Below, in pieces: positions 8,219 through 15,592 of a DNA stretch of 22,649 nt (position 1 is the stretch's first letter; each line of letters starts with the position of its first letter). A program made the position numbers and the translations under genes. This stretch comes from an uncultured Acetatifactor sp. (GTDB lineage: Bacteria; Bacillota; Clostridia; Lachnospirales; Lachnospiraceae), in NCBI GenBank assembly GCA_910578215.1, contig CAJTPH010000043.1, positions 8,922-31,570 of the forward strand, read 5' to 3'. A model generated the notes under the pieces. That model made no database searches, was not told where the DNA came from, and worked only from the letters and a program-made list of their open reading frames with translations.

Positions 8219-8494
8219 ATGACATGTAAGGAGACTGGAACAGGTTTGGCATGGGAGTTGTCCGGGCTGCCAAATATCAGATGGTGGCATAGGAACGTTT
8301 CTAGAAGAGGTTTTGTCATCAATGGCACTATAACAGCATATCCTGACTTGATCGTCATGACAGAGAGTAGAAAATTGCTTTTGGTGGAGATCAAGGGTGA
8401 CCATCTGAAGAATGATAAATCGAGAGAGTAAGCTAAAATAGGGGCAACTTGGGTAGCAAAGGCATCCCAGTTGGGCAGAGTGTATAAGTATTTT
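8219..8494 (+). pseudogene. C-terminal fragment of a type III restriction / DEAD-box helicase subunit (nuclease domain)
   Basis: The frame from 8219 reads GLAWELSGLPNIRWWHRNVS, then GFVINGTITAYPDLIVMTES and KLLLVEIKGDHLKND. This is the C-terminal PD-(D/E)XK endonuclease domain of type III restriction Res-like helicases: the Asp of YPD and the Glu/Lys of VEIKG are the catalytic triad. A TAA at 8429-8431 interrupts it. The same frame then continues with family-like sequence (AKIGATWVAKASQLGR, YKYF) to 8494, where homology stops abruptly at an IS110 fragment. The helicase body and any partner methylase are missing. It is therefore a dead remnant, left after deletion and IS-related damage. Confidence 0.7.
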
Positions 8495-8495
8495 A

Positions 8496-8955
8496 TTTCC
8501 CAAAGATATCGGAAACAACCGAGTATAATGCGACATTACAGACGATAAGCGCATTCTGGTATCTGTTTTTTCGCTGGAACGGTAGGAAGTCAACTTGTAA
8601 CGGTATTTTGTAAATCCACGCAGGATACGGATGGGTTTATAGTGGATATAGATTCCCGGGACCAGACCTAGTCGAAATAAGTCCCCAATCCATTTGGAAT
8701 CTTTCGTATCATCCATATTGCCTTTGACTGCTTTTACCCATTTGAGGTTGGTAATGGTGACGTTAATATTGTCCTCCAAAAGGTTGAACACAGGACCCCA
8801 GTATTTGTCGGTAGATATTCCATATAGACATCACGGCATTGGTTTTCAATAAGCCAGTTTTTGGATTGTAGGATCAGCAGGTTTGATAAACAACTTTCAT
8901 GATCAAAACTTCTTTCAAATGAGATAAAGAATCCATTGGTTGTACCATTACACAT
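8496..8955 (-). pseudogene. IS110-family transposase fragment, frameshifted
   Basis: Read leftward, the first frame (from 8955) has KNWLIENQCRDVYME. After a small insertion near 8830 the next frame gives YWGPVFNLLEDNINVTITNL, KWVKAVKGNMDDTKDSKWIG, DLFRLGLVPG and PIRILRGFTKYRYKLTSYRS. These are hallmark segments of IS110 transposases (DEDD domain, then the linker). A third frame supplies KNRYQNALIVCNVALYSVVS before the homology ends at ~8496. About 155 of the usual ~400 residues remain, with no start region and no C-terminal transposase_20 domain carrying the catalytic serine, so it is inactive. The break lies against the restriction-helicase fragment. Confidence 0.8.
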
Positions 8956-9014
8956 TTAACAGAGAAGTTAAAACAATTCTTACTGTACATTCTAATAGAG
9001 TCACTTATTTGTGC

Positions 9015-9044
9015 TTGAAAGATGAAATTTACACTGATTATTAT
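9015..9044 (+). promoter_or_regulatory. Candidate promoter of the DUF262 gene
   Basis: TTGAAA (9015-9020), 18-base spacer, TATTAT (9039-9044), about 150 bases upstream of the start codon. The leader contains a small GCCGC/GCGGC hairpin (around 9163-9179) just before the ribosome site. Confidence 0.4.
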
Positions 9045-9194
9045 GCTGTCTAAAACTGAAGAAAGTCTTTACGAGTCACCGCCTCGTGCTTTGTAGTGTA
9101 GCTTATTTACAAACTATTTTATCAACAAAGTGGAGGATTGGAAGACTTTCATTATTATTTGTGCCGCTGACTTGGCGGCGGAATGGAGAGTATT

Positions 9195-10241
9195 ATGCAA
9201 GATTTGACAGTTCGTTCTGAAAGTATTCAAAGATTATATAATTTCTATTTGGAAAATAAACTAATTGTAAACAGACGGTATCAAAGAAAATTAGTATGGT
9301 CAGTTGAGGAAAAAGCAGCTTTTATAGATTCTATTATTAAAGCATATCCTGTGCCCTTAATTCTGTTGGCCGAGAGTGAGGAAAATGGGGAAAGAATTTT
9401 AGAAATTATAGATGGGATGCAAAGATTAAATGCTGTTATAGCATTTATTGAAAATGAGTTCTCGGTTAATGGATTATATTTTGATTTAGAAGCAATGGCA
9501 GAAACCAAACTGCAAAAAGATCAAGGTCAATTGATTCAAAATTTCCCCATTATTGATAGAAAAGTATGTGCAGAAATTGCATCATACGTTTTCCCTATGT
9601 CAACTTATAAAGGAGCAAGTGAAAAAGAGGTTGATGAAGTTTTCCGTAGAATAAACGCCAATGGGAAACATTTGTCCAGACAAGAAATAAGGCAGGCTGG
9701 AGCGTTATCAAATTATGCAGATTTGGTACGACAAATCTCAAGCGAAATAAGGGGAGATGCATCTTTAAACGACAGGGTTATTTTAAATAATATGAAGATG
9801 ATAAGTATTACATCTAAAAACCTTCCATACGGAATCAATGTGGACGATGTTTTTTGGGTATCAGCTGCAATAATTAGACGTGAGCAGGTTAGAGAATCAA
9901 AAGATGAAGAGATAGTCGCAGAGATAATCGCTGCCATGTTATTGGATGAGATACCCGCATCGAGCAGCACAATTTTAGACGAATTTTATTCATTAAAGGC
10001 TATATCTAAAAGAGCGAATGAGTTAGAGGAGAAGATAAGAATTCGCTCTTTTGAAAAAGTTAAGTCTGATTTTTTTAAAGTCTTTGATGAAATTAAGCAG
10101 TTATTAGCTATTGCAGACCAAAGTTTTAATTCGCTTATTGCAAAAGACAGAACGTTTGACAAGGTGCCTCGGTATTATCAGATTGTTTTTTTGGCCTTAT
10201 ATAAATTGATGATAAAAGACAATAAGAAAGTGAGTTCTTAG
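9195..10241 (+). CDS. DUF262-domain protein (N-terminal part of an amber-split gene)
   Basis: DUF262 is a ParB/Srx-like nucleotide-dependent domain found in GmrSD-type and many other defence proteins. Markers seen: RRYQRKLVWSVEEKAAFIDS near residue 30, IIDGMQRLNAV (DGMQR at 73-77, where DGQQR is usual), and FRRINANGKHLSRQEIRQAG from ~150. I prefer ATG 9195, which has GGAGAG six bases upstream; ATG 9183 adds four residues. The frame stops at TAG 10239-10241, but the same frame continues at once with sensible protein for another 241 codons. No ribosome site precedes any start in that second part. The simplest reading is one ~590-residue gene broken by a nonsense mutation. The 348-residue product could still be made. 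Codon use is AT-rich, unlike host genes. Confidence 0.8.
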   Translation: MQDLTVRSESIQRLYNFYLENKLIVNRRYQRKLVWSVEEKAAFIDSIIKAYPVPLILLAESEENGERILEIIDGMQRLNAVIAFIENEFSVNGLYFDLEAMAETKLQKDQGQLIQNFPIIDRKVCAEIASYVFPMSTYKGASEKEVDEVFRRINANGKHLSRQEIRQAGALSNYADLVRQISSEIRGDASLNDRVILNNMKMISITSKNLPYGINVDDVFWVSAAIIRREQVRESKDEEIVAEIIAAMLLDEIPASSSTILDEFYSLKAISKRANELEEKIRIRSFEKVKSDFFKVFDEIKQLLAIADQSFNSLIAKDRTFDKVPRYYQIVFLALYKLMIKDNKKVSS

Positions 10242-10967
10242 TATGAACTTTTAAAAATCTTAGATGGAATAACGGCAAGTGTGCATTTGAGTAAGGGGGG
10301 AGGAAATTGGGGTGCATCTGCACGAGAGAATAGTATAAATGCGATTGTGGGAATGATAGAGAGATGTTTTGCTGATAACCTAGAAGATCCGTCTATTGTA
10401 AAATGGAGCACAGAATTTGAAACAATTTTGAGACAGTCAAGAATAGAACAAGTATGTTTTGATTTTAAGATTGGTTTTTGTGACTTAAAAACGGGAGCTT
10501 TCAATGAAGAATCTTTTAAAAAATGCATAAGAACTTTAACAGCGATGGCTAATAAAGGACATTCAAGTATCGGGTATGTCATAGCAGGGGTAGCTGATAA
10601 GGAAGGGGATGCCCAAAAGCTTGAAGAGAAAAATACAGAGTACAAGCCTATTTTGAAAGATGGATATTATATTACGGGGTTGAACTATGATATTGAGACA
10701 TTGAAGATGCCTGCAGATCGTTATTTTCAAAAACTGATTCAAATATTAGAAAAAGAGCCAATTGATGATGAGTATAAATCATATATTGGGAACAATATTA
10801 GATTTATGAGATATGGGGAAAAAGACATTTTAATTTTTCGCATTGTGGGATTGGATTCTCCTGCTATATATGATAATCATTACTATCAGAGAATGGGGGC
10901 TAACATAGAAAAAATAGAAACAAAGAATATTGCCAGTTTATTTGCCAAGTTTCCACAGCAGAAATGA
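10242..10967 (+). pseudogene. AlbA_2 (Schlafen-like) C-terminal half of the DUF262 gene, cut off by an amber stop
   Basis: Continues in exactly the frame of the DUF262 gene after TAG 10239-10241. It opens with YELLKILDGITASVHLSKGG and NWGASARENSINAIVGMIER, then an AlbA_2/Schlafen-type core: RIEQVCFDFKIGFCDL followed by IRTLTAMANKGHSSIGYVIA and GVADKEGD. This matches the family pattern of an acidic strand-turn, a helix, and an 'A-N-GG-IGV' strand. The end has DNHYYQRMGANIEKIE, typical of the fold. Possible starts (GTG 10281, GTG 10345 region) have no Shine-Dalgarno sequence, so separate translation is unlikely. After its TGA (10965-10967) the frame runs another 23 codons (ending NSDLDWIKEI) to TGA 11037. 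The AlbA_2 assignment is by pattern and moderately sure. Confidence 0.6.
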
Positions 10968-11041
10968 AAAGTTGAAGTAGTACTTAATAGAATTGGTGAC
11001 TATACAAATTCAGATTTGGATTGGATTAAGGAGATTTGAGG

Positions 11042-12199
11042 ATGGAAGAAAATCAGAAGGATTATACTGAAGCTGTGAGAATGATTAAAGAAGCCATTTT
11101 AAATAGTCAGTATGAGGCTGGAAAGTTGATAAACGGACATCAGCTGATGCTGTATTACAGAATCGGTAAATATATATCAGCCAATTCAAGAAAAGGATTC
11201 TGGGGAAAGGGTGCGATAGATTTAATCAGTCATCGACTGGACAAAGAGCTTCCCGGACTTCGGGGATTTTCTGCTCGTAATTTGCGATATATGCGTACGT
11301 TTTATGAGGAATGGGCATATTTGGATCAAGATAATTTGATTGGAACAGAACAGGTTGATAAGATGGAACTTGCAAGTGCCAAAGTTCAAAATATTAATGA
11401 GATTTCAATTTGGAACTTGCAAGTTCCAAAAGAATTAAATTTTCCAATGGAAGAATTTCTTTCTATCGGCTTTACGCACCACAGGATTATTTTATCAAAG
11501 GTAAAAGATAAGTATGCACGATTATTTTATATTCAGAGATGCTACGATGAAAAATTTAATGTGGAATCCCTGTCAAAAGCTATAATACAGGATGACTATC
11601 ATCATCAAGGCAGTCTGCCTAATAATTTTTTACAGACACTTCCGGCAAGTGAGCAGGCATTTCGTGCAATTAGTACCTTTAAGGATGAGTATCTGCTTGA
11701 TTATATTAATGTGGAGGAAATTGGAATACGAGATAGGGAAGATATGGATGAAAAAGTTGTAGAGAATGCTATTGTGCATAATATTAAGAATTTCATTCTG
11801 ACATTTGGCAAGGACTTCACATTTGTCAGGAATCAGTATCATCTTGATGCTTTTGGCGAAGATCAGTTTATCGATATTTTATTTTTTAACAGGGCGTTGA
11901 ACTGTCTTGTAGCTGTTGAACTCAAGAAAGGGAAGTTTAAAACAGCATATCTTGGACAGTTGTCAGGTTATCTGAGTATTCTGGATGAATTTGAGAAGAA
12001 GCCGCATGAAAATCCCTCCATCGGGATTATTCTCTGCAAGGATATGAACAAGGCTTTTGCAGATTTTGTTATTCGTGATTATTCAAAACCAATGGGCGTG
12101 GCCACATATAAGACATCTGCGGATATGTCGGAAGAACTGAAAAAAGCATTGCCTGATATAGAGGAACTGAAAAAAATGTTAGAAAATGAAGATAAGTAA
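11042..12199 (+). CDS. DUF1016 / YhcG-like PD-(D/E)XK nuclease
   Basis: 385 residues, full length for the family. The N-terminal winged-helix-like DUF1016_N region reads LMLYYRIGKYISANSRKGFW, then GLRGFSARNLRYMRTFYEEW. The C-terminal nuclease domain has YHLDAFGEDQFIDILFFN with the metal-binding Asp at ~278 and VAVELKKGKFK with Glu ~293 and Lys ~295. These proteins are predicted DNA nucleases, often carried as solitary genes inside restriction or defence islands; their exact role is unsettled. ATG 11042 follows AAGGAG by eight bases; a TTG at 11036 is less likely. It begins three bases after the last stop of the DUF262/AlbA frame and overlaps the next small ORF. It is the only clearly undamaged gene in the foreign block. 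Confidence 0.88.
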   Translation: MEENQKDYTEAVRMIKEAILNSQYEAGKLINGHQLMLYYRIGKYISANSRKGFWGKGAIDLISHRLDKELPGLRGFSARNLRYMRTFYEEWAYLDQDNLIGTEQVDKMELASAKVQNINEISIWNLQVPKELNFPMEEFLSIGFTHHRIILSKVKDKYARLFYIQRCYDEKFNVESLSKAIIQDDYHHQGSLPNNFLQTLPASEQAFRAISTFKDEYLLDYINVEEIGIRDREDMDEKVVENAIVHNIKNFILTFGKDFTFVRNQYHLDAFGEDQFIDILFFNRALNCLVAVELKKGKFKTAYLGQLSGYLSILDEFEKKPHENPSIGIILCKDMNKAFADFVIRDYSKPMGVATYKTSADMSEELKKALPDIEELKKMLENEDK

Positions 12200-12200
12200 A

Positions 12201-12425
12201 ATGATTATGAAAGAAAGATATGCGCCAATGAACATAGAAGTATATAATCTTAATTATCTTTGGAACTTAGTGCGGGACTTGCGCAAAGAGAATCGAAAGC
12301 TGAAAAATCAGCTCAATAAAGCCATTATAGCTTACGACCCTGAAGGAATATTTGATGAGAGGATAGAAAGTGCTGTCGAATATGAAACAGAGTGTCACCT
12401 TGGGACATATCACCTTGATTTCTAA
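12201..12425 (+). pseudogene. Possible 5' stump of a TOTE-type primase/helicase gene
   Basis: Starts at ATG 12201, directly after the nuclease stop; ATG 12186 is in the same frame and would overlap it. Contains a coiled-coil opening, LWNLVRDLRKENRKLKNQLN, followed by AIIAYDPEGIFDERIESAVE. From memory, this helix followed by an '..Y..E.IF...IE...EY' segment resembles the start of DEAD/DEAH helicases with a TOTE-system primase domain, which are ~800-1000 residues long. Here the frame ends after ~75 codons, and the last dozen residues (ECHLGTYHLDF) do not fit, as expected if a deletion joined the stump to unrelated DNA. It could instead be a genuine small protein. Family call is tentative. Confidence 0.4.
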
Positions 12426-12505
12426 AAATCTGTGGCAAAAATACGATATAGCACATTCCTGCATTTCTTATACAATAAACTCCTGTCTTTACAATAAATT
12501 TCACA

Positions 12506-12833
12506 TTAAATTTCTTCCTCACTCCGTTTCGCTTTGCTCTGTTGCCTGTTATGTTGCAGGCTCTCGTTTTGAAGCTCTCGATCAAGGTTCATTTTATTGT
12601 AAATTGACACTTCCATATATGCTGAGTCTGTGGCGGTTTTGGTCAGGTCCTTGTCGATACTGTCATACGCTGCTTGCATTTTTTCCTTTTTTGTATAATA
12701 AACCGCTAATTTTCATTTCGCCGTCTGTAAGTTTATCCTGGCCGGGCGTCAAGCAACGGTTGACTTTAAATGGGAAATTAGTTATTATAACAGATATAAG
12801 TAACAGAATGAGGACGGCAGCCAAAGCTTTCAC
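12506..12833 (-). pseudogene. Frameshifted small membrane-anchored protein
   Basis: Reading leftward from GTG 12833: a hydrophobic anchor (VKALAAVLILLLISVIITN), then CLTPGQDKLTDGEMKISGLL YKK. At an A-rich run near 12690 the frame shifts by one, and the next frame continues KEKMQAAYDSIDKDLTKTA, DSAYMEVSIYNKMNLDRELQ, QHNRQQSKAKRSEEEI to TAA at 12508-12506. Joined, this would be a ~109-residue protein with an N-terminal membrane span and a charged helical body. I see no ribosome site before the GTG, and an in-frame ATG at 12899 is possible. No family recognised. The glgP promoter lies over its 5' part on the other strand, which suggests the gene is already dead. Confidence 0.35.
12760..12788 (+). 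promoter_or_regulatory. Promoter of glgP
   Basis: TTGACT (12760-12765), 17-base spacer, TATTAT (12783-12788). Transcription would start near 12795, leaving a ~90-base leader with AGGAGAG just before ATG 12884. Confidence 0.6.
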
Positions 12834-12883
12834 GGTAATAGCCGCCGAAGTTTGCCTGTCAGGGAAGAAAAGGAGAGTTTGGC

Positions 12884-15391
12884 ATGAAAAATACAGCACA
12901 AAAGACTACGGAGTCGGCTGTTACAAAGAGGCTGAAATTTGACAAGGAATTGTTTAAGAGAAGCGTGGTATATAATGTGAAAACCTTATACCGCAAGGAT
13001 ATGGACGAGGCGACACCTCAGCAGATATTCCAGGCGGTTTCCTATGCGATCAAGGATCAGGTGATGGACAACTGGATCGATACCCAGCGGGCATATGAGA
13101 AGGAAGATCCCAAGATGGTTTATTATATGTCCATGGAATTCCTGATGGGCCGTGCCTTGGGCAACAATATCATCAACCTGCAGGGGTATGCGCCCGTGAA
13201 GGAGGCTCTTGAGGAGCTGGGGCTGGATCTGAATGTGGTGGAGGATCAGGAACCGGATGCGGCGCTGGGCAACGGCGGACTGGGACGTCTTGCCGCATGC
13301 TTCATGGATTCCCTTGCAACTCTTGGCTATCCCGCTTACGGCTGCGGCATACGTTACCGCTACGGCATGTTTAAGCAGGAGATCCGCGACGGCTATCAGG
13401 TGGAGGTGCCGGACAACTGGCTGAAGGACGGCAACCCCTTTGAGCTTCGCAGGCCGGAGTATGCAAAGACCGTAAAGTTCGGCGGCTATATTTCCATGTA
13501 CTGCGACGAAAACGGCAGGAGTCATTTTAACCAGGAGGGCTATCAGGCGGTGAAGGCGGTGCCCTTTGACCTTCCTGTTGTGGGCTACGGAAACAGGATC
13601 GTAAACACGCTGCGCATCTGGGATGCGGAGCCCATAGAGGCATTTCAGCTGGATTCCTTTGACAAGGGCGACTACCGCAAGGCGGTGGAGCAGGAGAATC
13701 TGGCGAGAAACATCGTGGAGGTGCTTTATCCCAACGACAACCATTACGCAGGCAAGGAGCTTCGCTTAAAGCAGCAGTATTTCTTTATCTCTGCGTCCGT
13801 CCAGGAGGCAGTGGAAAAGTACATGAGAACCCATGACGACATACGCAAATTCCATGAGAAGGTCACCTTCCAGCTGAACGATACCCATCCTACGGTGGCT
13901 GTGCCGGAGCTGATGCGTATTCTGCTTGACGAATATGGTCTTTCGTGGGAGGAGGCATGGGAGATCACCACAAAGACCTGTGCCTACACCAATCATACAA
14001 TCATGGCGGAGGCGCTGGAGAAGTGGCCCATCGATCTTTTCCAGAGACTGCTTCCCCGCATTTACCAGATTGTTGAGGAGATCAACCGCCGCTTCCTGCT
14101 GCAGGTGGAGCAGAGATATGCAAACGAATACGGCGTGGATGTTCAGGAGAAGATCCGCAAGATGGCGATTCTGTATGACGGACAGGTGAAGATGGCGCAT
14201 ATGGCGATTGTCGCCGGCTATTCCGTAAACGGTGTGGCAAGGCTTCACACGGAGATCCTGAAGAAGGAGGAGCTGAAGGACTTTTATGAAATGTTCCCGG
14301 AGCGCTTCAACAACAAGACCAACGGCATTACCCAAAGGCGGTTCCTGCTTCACGGCAATCCGCTGCTTGCCGACTGGGTCACAAAGCGTGTGGGCGACGG
14401 ATGGGTCACCGACCTGCCTCAGATCGCGAAGCTGAAGGACAGTGCCGACAATAAGAAGGCGCAGAAGGAATTCATGGAGATCAAGTACCGTAACAAGGAG
14501 CGTCTTGCGAAATATATTAAGGAGCATAACGGCGTTGAGGTTGACCCCAAATCCATCTTTGACGTTCAGGTAAAGCGTCTGCATGAGTATAAGAGACAGC
14601 TTTTGAATATTCTGCATGTGATGCATCTTTACAATGAGCTGAAGGCGAAGCCTGATATGGAGTTTTATCCCAGAACCTTCATCTTCGGCGCGAAGGCGGC
14701 GGCGGGCTACCGCAACGCAAAGCTGACCATCAAGCTGATTAACGCCGTGGCAGACGTGGTCAATAAGGACGCGTCCATCAAGGGAAAGCTGAAGGTTGTG
14801 TTCATTGAGAACTATAACGTTTCCAACGCGGAGCTTATCTTTGCCGCGGCGGATGTTTCCGAGCAGATATCCACTGCCAGCAAGGAGGCGTCCGGAACCG
14901 GTAATATGAAATTTATGCTCAACGGCGCGCTGACCCTTGGAACCATGGACGGGGCAAACGTGGAAATCGTGGAGGAGGTAGGACAGGAAAACGCGTTTAT
15001 TTTCGGACTGTCCTCCGATGAGGTCATCCGTTTTGAAAATTACGGCGGCTATAACCCCATGGATATTTACAACAGCGACAAGGAAATTAAGAAGGTAGTG
15101 GACCAGCTGGTGGACGGTACCTTTGACTCCAATAAGGAGCTGTTCCGCCCGCTGTACAATTCCCTGTTAAATACCCTGAGCACCTCCAAGGCGGACACCT
15201 ACTTTATCCTGAAGGATTTCAAGTCCTATGCCGAGGCGCAGAAAAAGGTGGAGGCGGCTTACAGAAACGAGGAGGGCTGGGCAAGGAGCGCAATCCTGAA
15301 CGTGGCATGCTCCGGAAAGTTTACCTCTGACAGAACCATTCAGCAATATGTGGATGAGATCTGGCATCTGGATAAGGTGACGTTGAAATAA
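12884..15391 (+). CDS. glgP: Glycogen/starch/alpha-glucan phosphorylase
   Basis: Cytoplasmic PLP enzyme that releases glucose-1-phosphate from the ends of alpha-1,4-glucans using phosphate. 835 residues, the normal length. Clear landmarks: MVYYMSMEFLMGRALGNN near the N-terminus, ALGNGGLGRLAACFMDSLAT with the glycine-rich loop, FQLNDTHPTVAVPELMRILL, TNHTIMAEALEKWP, VKRLHEYKRQLLNIL, and the PLP-lysine segment EASGTGNMKFMLNGALTLGT with Lys at ~676. Start ATG 12884 has AGGAGAG eight bases upstream. It is transcribed alone, with its own promoter and a strong terminator. No other glycogen gene (glgA, glgC, glgB) is in the window. Host-like composition marks the end of the AT-rich foreign block. Confidence 0.97.
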   Translation: MKNTAQKTTESAVTKRLKFDKELFKRSVVYNVKTLYRKDMDEATPQQIFQAVSYAIKDQVMDNWIDTQRAYEKEDPKMVYYMSMEFLMGRALGNNIINLQGYAPVKEALEELGLDLNVVEDQEPDAALGNGGLGRLAACFMDSLATLGYPAYGCGIRYRYGMFKQEIRDGYQVEVPDNWLKDGNPFELRRPEYAKTVKFGGYISMYCDENGRSHFNQEGYQAVKAVPFDLPVVGYGNRIVNTLRIWDAEPIEAFQLDSFDKGDYRKAVEQENLARNIVEVLYPNDNHYAGKELRLKQQYFFISASVQEAVEKYMRTHDDIRKFHEKVTFQLNDTHPTVAVPELMRILLDEYGLSWEEAWEITTKTCAYTNHTIMAEALEKWPIDLFQRLLPRIYQIVEEINRRFLLQVEQRYANEYGVDVQEKIRKMAILYDGQVKMAHMAIVAGYSVNGVARLHTEILKKEELKDFYEMFPERFNNKTNGITQRRFLLHGNPLLADWVTKRVGDGWVTDLPQIAKLKDSADNKKAQKEFMEIKYRNKERLAKYIKEHNGVEVDPKSIFDVQVKRLHEYKRQLLNILHVMHLYNELKAKPDMEFYPRTFIFGAKAAAGYRNAKLTIKLINAVADVVNKDASIKGKLKVVFIENYNVSNAELIFAAADVSEQISTASKEASGTGNMKFMLNGALTLGTMDGANVEIVEEVGQENAFIFGLSSDEVIRFENYGGYNPMDIYNSDKEIKKVVDQLVDGTFDSNKELFRPLYNSLLNTLSTSKADTYFILKDFKSYAEAQKKVEAAYRNEEGWARSAILNVACSGKFTSDRTIQQYVDEIWHLDKVTLK

Positions 15392-15452
15392 CGATTGATG
15401 CGATACTTTTTTCCGTTTCAGTTTTATAAAAAACGAATTACAAAGCATACAG

Positions 15453-15488
15453 AATGCAGAGGACGACAACAGCGCCTCTGCATTTTTT
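15453..15488 (+). terminator. Intrinsic terminator of glgP
   Basis: AATGCAGAGG (15453-15462) pairs perfectly with CCTCTGCATT (15475-15484). The loop is 12 bases and TTTTTT follows. Confidence 0.9.
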
Positions 15489-15499
15489 GTCCGAACCTA

Positions 15500-15529
15500 T
15501 TTACTTTTACCATGTAAATCGCATATAAT
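15500..15529 (+). promoter_or_regulatory. Promoter of the hydratase/SseB-like unit
   Basis: TTTACT (15500-15505), 18-base spacer, perfect TATAAT (15524-15529). The ~60-base leader ends in AAAGGAGGAG before ATG 15593. Confidence 0.65.
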
Positions 15530-15592
15530 AGGAAATGCGAAGGCTTAGGAGTATCAGAAGAAATCACAGTTTACATATAAAGGAGGAGTATA

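Noticed and set aside
10239..10241. Amber codon as pyrrolysine or programmed recoding in the DUF262 gene
   Set aside because: No pyrrolysine system is expected in this lineage and no downstream recoding structure is evident. A second in-frame stop and the decayed surroundings favour simple mutation.
12986..13744. Long open frame on the minus strand inside glgP
   Set aside because: It mirrors the strongly conserved glgP reading frame in GC-rich DNA, has no ribosome site and no recognisable domain.
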